Source: a bacterium SCSIO 12844 (GTDB lineage Bacteria; Pseudomonadota; Gammaproteobacteria; Francisellales; Francisellaceae). Taken from it: a stretch of DNA of 64,000 nucleotides. The notes under the pieces were generated by a model. The model was given only the letters and a program-made list of their open reading frames with translations, was not told the origin of the DNA and searched no databases. Position numbers and translations under genes: made by a program. The DNA lies in contig CP073743.1 of assembly GCA_024397935.1 (NCBI GenBank), forward strand, positions 1,984,001 through 2,048,000, read 5' to 3'. Within the stretch, counting starts at the first letter, position 1, and each line of letters starts with the position of its first letter. Of the stretch, positions 1-10,151 are shown piece by piece.

Positions 1-2608
1 TTACAAATCGCGCTTGTTTTAAAAATATGGTTAAAAGACTTTTATTTAATATTACTTGCATCTTTAGGTCTAATGTAGATTCAATTAATTTGTTTGAAAG
101 CGCAACTAATAAGCGTTTAAAATCATCATCTTTTATATAATTTATTTCAGCTGAAATTTTTTCTAAAAATACCACTAGTGCTGTTTCAGGTAATCTATCT
201 ATTGCCTGAAATAAACGATCTTTACCACTTTTAAATAATAATGAAACATTATGTGCATTTAGAAACTTAAAGCTCTCAATATCTGCATTAACTAATTGGT
301 CTATTAATAACTCCATCCAAGTCTTTACAGAAATATCATTTTCAAACGCGCCACTATAATTTTTAAATGAAAAAATTAGTCTATTTAAAACAATAAAATA
401 TTTATCTTTAATATTATCTGTCAAATCGCTTTCATTTAATTCATTAACAATATAACTTAATACTCTTTTATAATTTAGTAGTGAAATTACATTTGCAACT
501 GCTATCAAAGATAAATTCACTTGAGCATCAAAACTGATCACATTAGGATGATAATAACTGTCATTAAAATGTAATGGTAAAAGCTTACTATAAAAAGATG
601 CAATTTCCATATTTGGTTGAACGACTTTAAAGTCAATACATTGATAAAGCTTTGATACAATATCAGAAAGTGCTTCAGTAATGTCTAGTTTATTTTCATC
701 AGAACTCATTAGTTCTTTTATTAAATTTTCACCCAAGATAATTAAAAACTTAACATCGTATTGTCTCTGAGAATTAATTAGCTCCAAATATCTTTTAGCT
801 GAACAGATAATTGCTAGACTTCTAACTTTAGTACTGCTGATATCAACTTTTTCATTTGTGACTGCCTCAATCCATTGTTTTAATAAATCGATATTTTTAA
901 TTTTTTTACTATTAGCCAGCGCCTTTAAAACTGTATCATAATCTATAAAATTCTGATTAAAATGAATTTTTTCCAAAAGATTTTCATAATAATTTGAAGA
1001 GCTGAGTGAGCTAAGTAAACCAGTTAGCCTCTTAATATTATCAATTGAAATCAAATCTAAAGAATAGAAATGCTCCAAAATTACATCTAAATAACTTTTC
1101 TCAATGAGAAAATTATTAGATAAACCTAGTTTTTTATAAATTATTTCAAAAAGGCCACATGCTTCTGCTTGATCATATTGTTCAAATCTTAATAACTTCA
1201 AGATCAATGATTGTAGTTGATTATTTTCAACACAATCAACTGATTCAATTAATCCTTTATATGCTAATTGATCATGTTGTTGCTCATCATTAATATATTT
1301 TTCTAACATAGATACTTTAAACGCTTGGTCATCTATAAATCCAGCATATTTACATAGTTGTTCAAGTGATGTTTCATTTAAGTTATCTTTATGTAACAGC
1401 ATCTGGGATATTAAGGCGTTCTTGTCAGATGAGTTAGCGTAAGTTAACATAATTTCATCAAGTGAATATAGTACATGCCTTGATGTATTAAGATACTGAT
1501 CATCTATTTCTGCAACAATAAATAGTCCATCTTGAGTTTCTATCAAATTGGCTTGATAATTATTATTTAACATAACTTTTGGTGTCTCATTGGTATAACC
1601 ATTTATCACTAATAAATAGATAATCAATGCATTAAATTTTGATTGAATTGACTCTGTTTTCTCAAGTGCATTTGCACCTGTCAAATACAGCATGTATGCT
1701 AATTTACTACTACCTGCTAATAAAGACAGTTGTGCATGACTTTCATAACTCCACCTATCTGGTGGTATTGCAAAGAAAGAATTAACTTCAAGCATTGGAT
1801 CAAATACTGTGGTATTTAAGTTACTTTGTACTTTTGATAAAACATCTACTTTTGCTTGTAACTTTCTTTCCTTCCTATCTTTCTTGGTATTTGATAGCCC
1901 AACTTTTAACCAAAAATTATCTGAACCCGAATATGAATTTTTAATATCTATTGGCACAAGCCCATAATCTTGAGCAACTAAATTATATATTAAAATACTG
2001 TCACAATTTTTAGTACTTGAATTAAAATATGGGTTAATATCAAAATCAAACGCCTGCTTATTAAACTTGACCTGATTATCTCTATCTTGCTGTAAACTAT
2101 CCCAAACTTCTCTAGATACTTTGGTTAAAAGCGCTTCTTTCAGTGAAACAAGAAAAGCATTAAATATTGAGTCATAATTACATTGACTAACCAGTAAATT
2201 AACATTAGTAAATACTTCATTAAAACAACCATCAAATGCCAAATTTTCAAGTTGAACATTCTTTAGCTTACGATATTGATCAATATTAAAAACTAGACTT
2301 TCTAATAACTTTTTAGCACTATTAAGTATTAAATGTTTATCATTTTCAGATGCATTTTCAATATAAGCTTCAATATTATTTTTTAGTTTTAATATTTTAA
2401 TTAAAGGATTAATTTTATATAGATAATCCAACAAACTGAGCATTTGATTTTTTGATGAATTAAAATTTTGATATTTAAATTTATATTTAAACTCCTGATA
2501 ATAGATAGACATATAGTTATAGATACCATTGAGCAACTTAGCTTCTACAACAAACTGATTTTCCTTTATTGATTTAATTTTTTGTTGGTTAACTGTAATC
2601 AGTGGCAT
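1..2608 (-). CDS. Large protein of unknown function, C-terminus beyond the window
   Basis: An open frame runs from an ATG at 2608 to the left edge without a stop, giving at least 869 residues. AGGA lies just upstream (about 2612-2619), at normal spacing. The product starts MPLITVNQQKIKSI and has no signal peptide or membrane segment. It is rich in Leu, Asn, Ile, Ser and Lys and looks mostly helical, like a repeat or solenoid protein, but I recognise no domain. The next upstream gene on the same strand (2727-3932) has the same composition, also begins MPL, and shares a near-identical promoter. Size, composition and neighbours would suit a secreted effector, but this is inference only. Confidence 0.75.
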   Translation of the reverse strand, partial: MPLITVNQQKIKSIKENQFVVEAKLLNGIYNYMSIYYQEFKYKFKYQNFNSSKNQMLSLLDYLYKINPLIKILKLKNNIEAYIENASENDKHLILNSAKKLLESLVFNIDQYRKLKNVQLENLAFDGCFNEVFTNVNLLVSQCNYDSIFNAFLVSLKEALLTKVSREVWDSLQQDRDNQVKFNKQAFDFDINPYFNSSTKNCDSILIYNLVAQDYGLVPIDIKNSYSGSDNFWLKVGLSNTKKDRKERKLQAKVDVLSKVQSNLNTTVFDPMLEVNSFFAIPPDRWSYESHAQLSLLAGSSKLAYMLYLTGANALEKTESIQSKFNALIIYLLVINGYTNETPKVMLNNNYQANLIETQDGLFIVAEIDDQYLNTSRHVLYSLDEIMLTYANSSDKNALISQMLLHKDNLNETSLEQLCKYAGFIDDQAFKVSMLEKYINDEQQHDQLAYKGLIESVDCVENNQLQSLILKLLRFEQYDQAEACGLFEIIYKKLGLSNNFLIEKSYLDVILEHFYSLDLISIDNIKRLTGLLSSLSSSNYYENLLEKIHFNQNFIDYDTVLKALANSKKIKNIDLLKQWIEAVTNEKVDISSTKVRSLAIICSAKRYLELINSQRQYDVKFLIILGENLIKELMSSDENKLDITEALSDIVSKLYQCIDFKVVQPNMEIASFYSKLLPLHFNDSYYHPNVISFDAQVNLSLIAVANVISLLNYKRVLSYIVNELNESDLTDNIKDKYFIVLNRLIFSFKNYSGAFENDISVKTWMELLIDQLVNADIESFKFLNAHNVSLLFKSGKDRLFQAIDRLPETALVVFLEKISAEINYIKDDDFKRLLVALSNKLIESTLDLKMQVILNKSLLTIFLKQARFV

Positions 2609-2644
2609 ATTTTATCCTTTTAATAGCTACATTTTAAATGGCAA

Positions 2645-2673
2645 AATATAACGCAGTGATTCATATATAGCAA
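2645..2673 (-). promoter_or_regulatory. Probable sigma70-type promoter of the large unknown gene
   Basis: On the minus strand, TTGCTA (2668-2673) and TATATT (2645-2650) are separated by 17 bp, about 37 bp before the ATG at 2608. The spacer TATATGAATCACTGCGT is close to that of the promoter at 3972-4000, so the pair is conserved beyond the hexamers. Confidence 0.55.
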
Positions 2674-2726
2674 TATAATGAAATTAATAATTATATTTTT
2701 ACTGTAATAAAAAACTGTACTTAAAG

Positions 2727-3932
2727 CTAACTTATACAGATTAATGCTACTTCATCTGCTGTTAGCTTATCCACTGAGAATGGATAGGGTGGTCTTTGTA
2801 AATTTTTCTGACTAATCATGATTCTATCTAACTTAGATAAAATATCATTTGCATAGATAGATGCGTGATTAATTACGCCTAACTCATTATTCCAAAGGTT
2901 TTTAAAGTTACCATGTTCTTTTTCAGAAATTTCATGATATAAATTATTTGCATCTAATGAATCAAGATATGCTGAATAAGCATTAAATGCTAATATAAAT
3001 AAATCTTTAATCTCTTGTGGAGAGCGATTATATTTTTTATCATCCAATAGATAGGTCTTTGATAATTTAAAAAATGATTCAGCTTGTGACTCCTTTAAAT
3101 CAGCATTATTTAATAATACTTGTATTAATACAGTTAATGCTTTTGGAGATAGTCGATTTGCTGCTTGTATAAGCTCATCTTTTACTTCGCTATTTTGACA
3201 TAGCATTTCAATGTTTTTAGAATAAATATACTGACAACCTATTAAATCTGAAGTTATTTTTTTTACTAGTTTATTTTGTAGCTCTAAAAGGCTATTATTA
3301 CTATCACAGCTAATTAAATTAAATTGAATCAATAGGAGTGATTGATTTAATGAATGATAAAAATGCTTTTTTTCATTCTCTTGTAACGCTTCAATATTAA
3401 TATCTAGTAAATAGGCACAACTATTCTGATAACTATCTTGATCTAAGGTTTTTTTATTGTTATTTACATTAGATAATATTTTATGAAAAATTTTTAATTT
3501 ATTGATCTGCTTATACTGATCCGATTTTACTATTTTTAATATTAATTGATTGATTGAATCTTCATCAAATTCTTCTAACTCATCTAATAACTTACTAATG
3601 ATTTTTAGATTTGGCATATAGTTTTTATCTAACATCAGCTTAATAAAGATATTAGATTTAATTGAACACACATTGATGTCATCTATATACTTAGCTAGCT
3701 GTTCAAGCGATTGGCTATTTAATTTAACAAAAATACCTGCAATTTTGTCTAATATTAAGACATCTTGATATGTTTTAATAAATTCATCTAGTTTATAAGC
3801 CAAATTATTTGAAACTAAAAGTAATCCCTTATTATTCTGCCATATACTAATTTCAGCATTTATTTTACTAATATTTATCTTTGCGATTTTTTTAGATTGT
3901 TGAACTAATTGATCCATATTGCTTAATGGCAT
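2727..3932 (-). CDS. Protein of unknown function, 401 aa
   Basis: The ATG at 3932 is preceded by AAGGAATAG at good spacing. The product is Leu/Asn/Ile/Ser-rich and predicted soluble and largely helical, with no signal peptide, membrane segment or recognised motif. It begins MPLSNMDQLVQQSKKIAKI and ends in ...VALICIS. It lies upstream of, and parallel to, the larger unknown gene ending before the window. The two have separate promoters of nearly the same sequence. The similar start and composition suggest distant paralogy or co-regulation, but no residue-level alignment was made. Function unknown; an effector-like role is a guess from context. Confidence 0.8.
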   Translation of the reverse strand: MPLSNMDQLVQQSKKIAKINISKINAEISIWQNNKGLLLVSNNLAYKLDEFIKTYQDVLILDKIAGIFVKLNSQSLEQLAKYIDDINVCSIKSNIFIKLMLDKNYMPNLKIISKLLDELEEFDEDSINQLILKIVKSDQYKQINKLKIFHKILSNVNNNKKTLDQDSYQNSCAYLLDINIEALQENEKKHFYHSLNQSLLLIQFNLISCDSNNSLLELQNKLVKKITSDLIGCQYIYSKNIEMLCQNSEVKDELIQAANRLSPKALTVLIQVLLNNADLKESQAESFFKLSKTYLLDDKKYNRSPQEIKDLFILAFNAYSAYLDSLDANNLYHEISEKEHGNFKNLWNNELGVINHASIYANDILSKLDRIMISQKNLQRPPYPFSVDKLTADEVALICIS

Positions 3933-3971
3933 AACTATTCCTTAGTTTATATCCCTGTTATCAACAATTGA

Positions 3972-4000
3972 AATATAACGCTATGCTTCATATACAGCAA
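3972..4000 (-). promoter_or_regulatory. Probable sigma70-type promoter of the 401-aa unknown gene
   Basis: On the minus strand, TTGCTG (3995-4000) and TATATT (3972-3977) are 17 bp apart, about 40 bp before the ATG at 3932. The spacer TATATGAAGCATAGCGT closely matches the promoter at 2645-2673. Confidence 0.55.
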
Positions 4001-4089
4001 CAAGATTAGGTAAATTAACTTGTTTCTTTCGTAATAAAAAGTAAAAACTACGACTAATAAATAATGTTAAAAGAAATCAATACTATTTA

Positions 4090-4650
4090 TTAATAAGCAT
4101 CCGGTCCTGAATCACCAATAGCTGCACTTTTAGAATGCTCTGAATTTTGATGATACGGCACACGATCAGGCATATTATTTTTCTCATTCTCAAACCATGA
4201 AGTCGCATCAAGCATTTTTTCAACTAGATAAGAATGACGCCAAAGATCTGATGTACTAATATTATCTGATAAATTAACCACATTAACAATTAAAGTCAGA
4301 ATAATGAAAGTTTTAACAAAACTTACGATCATGCCACCAATTCGAGAAGTAAAACTAATATCACGATTATTCGTTAATACCATTGATAATAATCTACCAG
4401 CAATCCAAACTACAATTAGAATTGCTGCACTACTAACAAGTGAGCTTAGTCTTTGATCGCCAAGCCAAGAAAAGGCCTTATCAGCAACGATATCTGAAAA
4501 AAAGTAAGTTAAGATACCTGCGGCAAACCAAACAATTAAAGAATAAATTTCACGTACAAACCCTTTTGAAAGACCCGATAGTACAGAGATAATAAAAATA
4601 ACTAAAATAACCCAGTCGAGCCAGTTAAAACTAGCAAATATACTACTCAT
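4090..4650 (-). CDS. cvpA: CvpA family inner-membrane protein
   Basis: A 186-residue protein beginning FNWLDWVILVIFIISVLSG, the usual start of the CvpA (colicin V production) family, followed by GLSKGFVREIYSLIVW. Four hydrophobic segments lie at about 11-30, 32-50, 72-92 and 105-126, with a hydrophilic C-terminal tail after about 140. In Escherichia coli cvpA lies before purF and affects colicin V export and envelope homeostasis. Here purF is absent and the neighbours are unknown genes, so the usual linkage is broken. The molecular activity of the family is not settled. Confidence 0.88.
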   Translation of the reverse strand: MSSIFASFNWLDWVILVIFIISVLSGLSKGFVREIYSLIVWFAAGILTYFFSDIVADKAFSWLGDQRLSSLVSSAAILIVVWIAGRLLSMVLTNNRDISFTSRIGGMIVSFVKTFIILTLIVNVVNLSDNISTSDLWRHSYLVEKMLDATSWFENEKNNMPDRVPYHQNSEHSKSAAIGDSGPDAY

Positions 4651-4731
4651 TATATTAATCCATAATTAACTTATATACCTACTTTACAGTTTTAATGAAT
4701 TATCTTAAGCAATCAAGTGATTTATTAGTAT

Positions 4732-6108
4732 TTAACATATAGATAAATCAACTTTAGTTGTTTGTATACGACTAGAACCTAAGTTCACCCAAAATAAAGG
4801 CACTTCTTCTGTTTTATGAAAATGATTAATATATAAATTAAATGACTCTACTACCTCTTCATATGAGTGCATACCAGCAGCAACAATAAAGGCACTTGCT
4901 GCTTTCATAAAATTAACCCCATCTTCTGAATGGGGGGAAATATTTAATATATCTAACAGTTTACAATACATATTAGCAATGCCTGAAACTCCTGAGATAA
5001 AAGGCAAACTTTTCTCTAAACATTCTTTTGCAAATTGAGTTTTTGGACTTTCTTTGCTTTTAATATATTCTACACTTCTAACCCAAGGCATAAATAACTG
5101 ACTATTAAATACCCTACCATCATGAATTTCCCCAGAATTACCAATTGTATCGTTTCTGAACCCCTCACCTCTATCTCTAATATTAGAGAGACTTGCCAGA
5201 ATTAATTTATTCCTAAACGTTATATCATTAATAGAATAGTCTTCATGTGTTGGATATATCTGCTCTTGATATAGCTGGTTAATACCTTTTATATTACCAC
5301 CAGAAAATGAACTAATTATAGGCCAAAGTATCGATAGTTTAGCGATATGATCTGTATCACCATCTTCTAAATACACTAGCAACTGGTCTGCTGACGAAAT
5401 ATTAGCTTTTTGAAGATCAATCATTGGGTATAATGATTTTCTGCCATTGACAGAAGTAACAAATAAAGTGTATAAAAGTGTTTTACCTGCTTTATCAAAA
5501 TTAGAATTTATATACCTACATAATGCCTTTGAAACTTTATTTACAATAACTGCTGTATCTAAGTTCTTAATTATTTTAAGTGCCACTTGATCTTGATGTT
5601 TTAGTCTCTCTTTTTTACTTTGAGACACTCGATAACTATATTCTAAATTAACTTTTCTACTGGGTAAAAAATCATCATACTGAACTTGATCACCACTTAC
5701 TTGGCCATATTTTTTAATACCTCTAACAAGCATCTGAATTGATGCTGTCATATTAGTCATACCAAACCAGTTAACTTTTGCTTCATTTCCACTATGTTTA
5801 GAAAGAATAATACAAATTTTAATATAAGTAGCAACCTGATCATTATCATTAATCCTGTAATCATCTCTAAGTCGCGCATAATATTGGTTGATTGAATCAG
5901 AATCTAAGCTAGCATTATTAATTTTTCTTTGAATATCTAAAGCAATTTCATTTAGCGCATCCAACACTTTATCACGATCATTGGCTAAAATATTTTTCAG
6001 TTCAATGCCCTGATTTGTAAGTATACTTTTTTTATGCTTACTATATGCACTCCTAGAGTTATAACTGGTAAAGTAATTAGATTGACTAAACACTTTTTTT
6101 TTGGGCAT
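4732..6108 (-). CDS. Protein of unknown function, 458 aa
   Basis: The ATG at 6108 follows AAGGAATATAAA, a good ribosome site. The product has a basic, Ser/Tyr-rich N-terminus (MPKKKVFSQSNYFTSYNSRS), no signal peptide and no clear membrane span. Its middle part includes DGRVFNSQLFMPWVRSVEY, and near the C-terminus there is GMHSYEEVVESF. I recognise no catalytic motif. It is a monocistronic-looking gene next to cvpA, and an insertion sequence lies about 100 bp upstream of its start. An upstream AATATA-type -10 and flanking bases (6138-6160) resemble the promoters of the two other unknown genes nearby. Function unknown. Confidence 0.8.
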   Translation of the reverse strand: MPKKKVFSQSNYFTSYNSRSAYSKHKKSILTNQGIELKNILANDRDKVLDALNEIALDIQRKINNASLDSDSINQYYARLRDDYRINDNDQVATYIKICIILSKHSGNEAKVNWFGMTNMTASIQMLVRGIKKYGQVSGDQVQYDDFLPSRKVNLEYSYRVSQSKKERLKHQDQVALKIIKNLDTAVIVNKVSKALCRYINSNFDKAGKTLLYTLFVTSVNGRKSLYPMIDLQKANISSADQLLVYLEDGDTDHIAKLSILWPIISSFSGGNIKGINQLYQEQIYPTHEDYSINDITFRNKLILASLSNIRDRGEGFRNDTIGNSGEIHDGRVFNSQLFMPWVRSVEYIKSKESPKTQFAKECLEKSLPFISGVSGIANMYCKLLDILNISPHSEDGVNFMKAASAFIVAAGMHSYEEVVESFNLYINHFHKTEEVPLFWVNLGSSRIQTTKVDLSIC

Positions 6109-6137
6109 TTTATATTCCTTACAAATAATTAATGTAG

Positions 6138-6169
6138 AATATAACTTTCTATGCTACATGAGTTATCAA
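6138..6169 (-). promoter_or_regulatory. Possible promoter of the 458-aa unknown gene
   Basis: On the minus strand, TATATT (6138-6143) is preceded by GTAGCATAGAAAGT, similar to the spacer bases ATGAAGCATAGCGT of the promoter at 3972-4000. The best -35 candidate (TTGATA, 6164-6169) is 20 bp away, which is not ideal, so confidence is low. Confidence 0.3.
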
Positions 6170-6210
6170 AAAACTAAGGCATAAAATTAATATAAAACTC
6201 AACAATTACC

Positions 6211-7764
6211 CAGCAATTCCCGCTATTAATGACACGGGTTGCAAATAAAGACTTTTAGACCGATCATATATTTATTTTTCGTAACCTAGTTATTTTACAA
6301 TGAACAATCAATTTAAAAAACATCTATCTATACCAGGTTTATTACACACATTAAGAAATAGCTTTGCAAAAGCTACTGATAGGAAGTCATCCAGCATTTA
6401 CTCACTTGTTGATTGTTTGATGTGTGGCATGGCAGTATTTGGAATGAAGTATCCTTCATTACTTAAATTTGATAAAGATATGCGATCAGAGGGCAGTTTG
6501 GTTAAAAATAATATTAGCTCATTATATAAAGTTGAAAAAGTGCCATGTGATACATATTTACGTGAACGTTTAGATGAAATTGATTATCTTCAATTACGTC
6601 AGTCATTTAATGCATTACTAAGCAATCTACAAAGAGGTAAAGTTCTAGAGCAATATTGTTTTTATAATGATTATTATTTGATTTCCAGTGACGGCACAGG
6701 GATGTTTTCATCACATGAAGTGCATTGTGATAATTGCTGTGTAAAACATCACCGTAATGGAACAAAAACTTATTATCATCAAATGTTGTGTGCTTCGATT
6801 GTACATCCTGATATAAAGCAAGTGATTCCATTAGCGCCTGAGCCAATTATTAAAAGTGATGGAACAAAGAAAAATGATTGTGAGCGAAATGCAGCCAAAC
6901 GTTTAATTAAACGTCTTCGCCAAGAACACCCGCACTTAGCAATGATTTTTGTTGAAGATGCCTTATATGCCAATGGCCCTCATATTGATGACCTAAACAA
7001 ACATAATATTCATTATATTCTAGGAGTAAAACCAAGTGATCATACCTGGCTTTTTGACTGGGTTAAAGCAAGTAAATCCGAGTTTTTGTCGATGTCACTA
7101 GAGGGTGTTAAACATGAATTTGAGTGGGTTAATCAAGCTGAATTAAATGAAACTAGAAGTGATATTAAGGTTAACTTTTTGTCTTATAAACAGACAAATA
7201 AAAAAGGTAAAGTACAGCATTTTACTTGGGTGACAGACCTTGATCTTAATTCAAACAATGTATTTAAAATAATGACAGGAGCACGTGCACGCTGGAAAAT
7301 TGAAAATGAGACATTTAATACATTAAAAAATCAAGGGTATAATTTTGAACACAATTTTGGTCATGGAGCAAACAACTTATGTACAGTATTTGGCTTTTTG
7401 ATGCTATTGGCATTTTTGGTAGATCAAATTCAAGAACTATGCTGTCCATTATTTAAGTCGGCATTAAAAAAATTAGAGACAAGAAGTCGTTTATGGGACA
7501 GAATAAGAAGTGCTTTTTTTATAGCACAGATTAATAGTTGGGAAGCGCTATATTTACACCTATCAGGAAAAGTTAAAGCCCAATTGATCATCGACACTGG
7601 TTAATTATATTTTGCCATGAACATCGTGTTTTTAACTATACCCGGTTATTTATTAATGAGACATAAAAATCTAATATACGGTGCATATGCTGTAGCGGTA
7701 AGTATTGTCAATGAGAATGCTAATGGAATTAATAATTAAATGAAAAATTAAGCGGGAATAGCTG
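6211..7764 (+). mobile_element. Insertion sequence, copy 1 (1554 bp)
   Basis: The element is bounded by imperfect terminal inverted repeats: left CAGCAATTCCCGCT, right (inverted) CAGCTATTCCCGCT, 13 of 14 identical. It is flanked by a perfect 9-bp target duplication, ACAATTACC, at 6202-6210 and 7765-7773. It carries one gene, a DDE transposase. It inserted in the gap between the 458-aa unknown gene and aroQ, about 100 bp and 85 bp from their starts, so it breaks no gene but replaces the original sequence upstream of both. Two further copies of the same length occur at 19313-20866 and 61955-63508. Confidence 0.95.
6300..7604 (+). CDS. DDE-type (IS4-like) transposase, copy 1
   Basis: A 434-residue transposase that would catalyse cut-and-paste or copy-out movement of the surrounding element. 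Probable catalytic acids are D131 (in SSDGTGMF), D220 (in FVEDALYANG) and E335 or E337 (in RWKIENETFN). The last block resembles the R-x3-E signature around the third acid in IS4-type enzymes. HCDNCCVKHH at 142-151 could bind metal. The product is identical in all three copies, and there is no frameshift, so it is probably active. The exact IS family is uncertain (IS4-like or an unclassified group); the 9-bp duplication should help classification. Confidence 0.92.
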   Translation: MNNQFKKHLSIPGLLHTLRNSFAKATDRKSSSIYSLVDCLMCGMAVFGMKYPSLLKFDKDMRSEGSLVKNNISSLYKVEKVPCDTYLRERLDEIDYLQLRQSFNALLSNLQRGKVLEQYCFYNDYYLISSDGTGMFSSHEVHCDNCCVKHHRNGTKTYYHQMLCASIVHPDIKQVIPLAPEPIIKSDGTKKNDCERNAAKRLIKRLRQEHPHLAMIFVEDALYANGPHIDDLNKHNIHYILGVKPSDHTWLFDWVKASKSEFLSMSLEGVKHEFEWVNQAELNETRSDIKVNFLSYKQTNKKGKVQHFTWVTDLDLNSNNVFKIMTGARARWKIENETFNTLKNQGYNFEHNFGHGANNLCTVFGFLMLLAFLVDQIQELCCPLFKSALKKLETRSRLWDRIRSAFFIAQINSWEALYLHLSGKVKAQLIIDTG

Positions 7765-7848
7765 ACAATTACCTAACAAACTGGCAATTTTTTAAAACTT
7801 GTGCGACAATTCTTCATAATTAATAAAAGCATATGTACTTAAACAAAT

Positions 7849-8289
7849 ATGGCAGAAATTTTATTATTAAATGGTCCTAATCTAAACTTGTTAGGCCAAA
7901 GAGAACCAGAAAAGTATGGTTATACAAGCTTAAAAGATTTAGAAGGGCAACTACTTGAAGTAGCTAATGACAATCAGGCAAGTTTAGCTACATTTCAATC
8001 AAATAGTGAGGCTGAGTTAATTGATCGAATTCACATAGCAAAAAGTGAAGGTGTTCAATTCATTTTATTTAACCCGGCAGCATACACACATACAAGCGTT
8101 GCACTAAGAGATGCTTTATTGGGTGTTAACTTACCATTTATTGAAATTCATATTAGTAATGTACATGCGCGTGAATCTTTTAGACATTCTTCTTATTTTT
8201 CAGATATCGCTTATGGTATTATTTGCGGTTTAGGCTTAACTGGGTATAAATTAGCCCTTAATGCAGCCATTGAATTTATTAAAACTTAA
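7849..8289 (+). CDS. aroQ: 3-dehydroquinate dehydratase, type II
   Basis: AroQ converts 3-dehydroquinate to 3-dehydroshikimate, the third step of the shikimate pathway, in the cytoplasm. The 146-residue product is normal in length for the small dodecameric type II enzyme. Family blocks are intact: [17 protein letters not shown] (with the catalytic Tyr of the flexible lid), [16 protein letters not shown], and [20 protein letters not shown] (catalytic His). It is first in a run aroQ-accB-accC-prmA-dusB-purH-glk; the aroQ-accB-accC order is common in gammaproteobacteria. No strong ribosome site precedes the ATG. Insertion sequence copy 1 ends 84 bp upstream, so transcription may now start close to or inside the element. 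Confidence 0.97.
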   Translation: MAEILLLNGPNLNLLGQREPEKYGYTSLKDLEGQLLEVANDNQASLATFQSNSEAELIDRIHIAKSEGVQFILFNPAAYTHTSVALRDALLGVNLPFIEIHISNVHARESFRHSSYFSDIAYGIICGLGLTGYKLALNAAIEFIKT

Positions 8290-8315
8290 AAAACAAATGT
8301 AAGTGAGTTATAGTA

Positions 8316-8792
8316 ATGGATATAAAAAAAATTGAAAAACTGATTAAACTTGTTGATGACAGTCAAATCTCTGAACTTGAAATTGGTGAAGGTGAGAACG
8401 TCATTCGAATTGCAAAAACAGCTAACCAAGTGGTTCAAGTTGCTCAGGCGCCGATGCCTGTTCAACAAGTAGCTGCTCCACAAGCTCAACCTGCACCTAA
8501 TATCCCAAGTGATTCAATGCCTAAAACTCAAAAGGAACCAGAGTCTGATTTAAGTGGTGGTGAAATTGTTCGCTCACCAATGGTAGGTACATTCTACCGC
8601 TCACCTGCTCCTGGCTCTGACATGTTTGTTTCAGAAGGTAAGAAAGTTAACCCTGGTGATACGTTGTGTATTATTGAGGCGATGAAAATCATGAATCAAA
8701 TTGAATCAGAAACAAGTGGTGAAGTTAAAAAAATCCTTGTTGAAGATGGTAGTCCTGTTGAATACGATCAACCATTATTTATTATTGGTTAA
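8316..8792 (+). CDS. accB: Biotin carboxyl carrier protein of acetyl-CoA carboxylase
   Basis: AccB carries the biotin that is carboxylated by AccC and passed to acetyl-CoA, forming malonyl-CoA for fatty-acid synthesis. The 158-residue protein has the usual three parts: an N-terminal oligomerisation segment starting [16 protein letters not shown], a Pro/Ala/Gln-rich linker (about 44-65), and the biotinyl domain from about residue 82. The biotinylation motif EAMKIMN is at 121-127, with K124 as the modified lysine. It lies 26 bp after aroQ and 15 bp before accC, so it is co-transcribed. Confidence 0.97.
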   Translation: MDIKKIEKLIKLVDDSQISELEIGEGENVIRIAKTANQVVQVAQAPMPVQQVAAPQAQPAPNIPSDSMPKTQKEPESDLSGGEIVRSPMVGTFYRSPAPGSDMFVSEGKKVNPGDTLCIIEAMKIMNQIESETSGEVKKILVEDGSPVEYDQPLFIIG

Positions 8793-8807
8793 AAGGAGAA
8801 CAGGTAA

Positions 8808-10151
8808 GTGATTAAAAAAGTTCTCATCGCTAATCGAGGCGAAATTGCACTTCGTATTTTAAGAGCATGTCATGAATTGGGCATTAAAGTCGTTGCTGTA
8901 CACTCAACTGCAGACCGTGATTTAATGCATGTTAAACTTGCTGATGAAACCGTCTGTATTGGACCTGCTAAGTCAGTTGACAGTTATTTAAATATTCCAG
9001 CTATTATTGCTGCTGCTGAATTAACTGACTGTGATGCGATTCATCCAGGTTATGGCTTTTTATCAGAAAACGCTGACTTTGCTGACCAAGTTGAAAAAAG
9101 CGGTTTTATCTTCATTGGCCCTCGTGGTATAACAATCCGTCAAATGGGTGATAAAGTTGAAGCGATTAAAGCCATGAAAGAGGCAAAAGTGCCTTGTGTG
9201 CCAGGTTCTGACGGCCCACTAGGTAAAAATGACAAAACAAACCTCGCTTTAGGCAATAAAATTGGCTACCCAGTTATTATTAAAGCTGCAGGCGGCGGTG
9301 GCGGCCGTGGCATGCGTGTTGTCAGAAATAAAGATGAATTAATTAATGCCATAACCATGACCAAAGCTGAAGCAAAAAGTGCTTTTAATAACGACATGGT
9401 TTATATGGAAAAATTTCTTGAAAACCCAAGACATATTGAAATCCAAGTCTTAGGTGATGGTAAAGGTAAAGCCATCCATTTATGTGAGCGTGACTGTTCA
9501 ATGCAACGACGTCACCAAAAAGTCATAGAAGAAGCTCCTGCACCTGGTTTAAGTGAAAAAGAACGTAAAGAAATTGGTAAAGTTTGTATCAAAGCCTGTA
9601 AATTGATGAAATATCGAGGTGCCGGTACATTTGAGTTTCTTTATGAAGATGGTCATTTCTACTTTATTGAAATGAATACGCGCGTTCAGGTTGAACACCC
9701 TGTCACTGAAGCAATTACTGGTGTTGATATTGTTAGAGAGCAATTACGTATCGCTTCAGGTGAAACATTTTTACTTAAGCAAGATGATATTCATATCACA
9801 GGCCATGCGATTGAATGCCGTATTAATGCTGAAGATCCTATTAAAATGCTGCCATCTCCAGGTACAATTAATATTTATCATGCACCTGGTGGGCCAGGCG
9901 TCCGTGTAGATTCTCATATTTATTCACATTATACGGTTCCACCTTATTATGATTCCATGATTGCAAAAGTGATTGTTCATGGACGTAATAGAGAGGCCGC
10001 TATTCGTAGAATGAAATCAGCATTAAATGAAATGATCATCGATGGTATTAAAACCAATATACCATTACATCAAATCATTCTTGATGATAAAACATTCAAT
10101 GAAAAAGCACCAAACATCCATTATCTTGAATCTCTACTAAAGAAACTGTAA
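8808..10151 (+). CDS. accC: Biotin carboxylase subunit of acetyl-CoA carboxylase
   Basis: AccC is an ATP-grasp enzyme that carboxylates biotin on AccB using bicarbonate and ATP. At 447 residues it is normal in length. It starts at a GTG (8808) preceded by AAAGGAGAACAGGTAA, giving [17 protein letters not shown], the usual N-terminus. The glycine-rich ATP loop [12 protein letters not shown], the [19 protein letters not shown] block and the [16 protein letters not shown] block are all present. It is followed by a hairpin (10152-10192) and then prmA. Confidence 0.97.
   Translation: MIKKVLIANRGEIALRILRACHELGIKVVAVHSTADRDLMHVKLADETVCIGPAKSVDSYLNIPAIIAAAELTDCDAIHPGYGFLSENADFADQVEKSGFIFIGPRGITIRQMGDKVEAIKAMKEAKVPCVPGSDGPLGKNDKTNLALGNKIGYPVIIKAAGGGGGRGMRVVRNKDELINAITMTKAEAKSAFNNDMVYMEKFLENPRHIEIQVLGDGKGKAIHLCERDCSMQRRHQKVIEEAPAPGLSEKERKEIGKVCIKACKLMKYRGAGTFEFLYEDGHFYFIEMNTRVQVEHPVTEAITGVDIVREQLRIASGETFLLKQDDIHITGHAIECRINAEDPIKMLPSPGTINIYHAPGGPGVRVDSHIYSHYTVPPYYDSMIAKVIVHGRNREAAIRRMKSALNEMIIDGIKTNIPLHQIILDDKTFNEKAPNIHYLESLLKKL

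Noticed and set aside
6607-6973. Opposite-strand open frames (79 and 64 aa) inside the transposase gene, repeated in all three copies
   Set aside because: They repeat only because the DNA of the copies is nearly identical. They have no ribosome site and no recognisable product.
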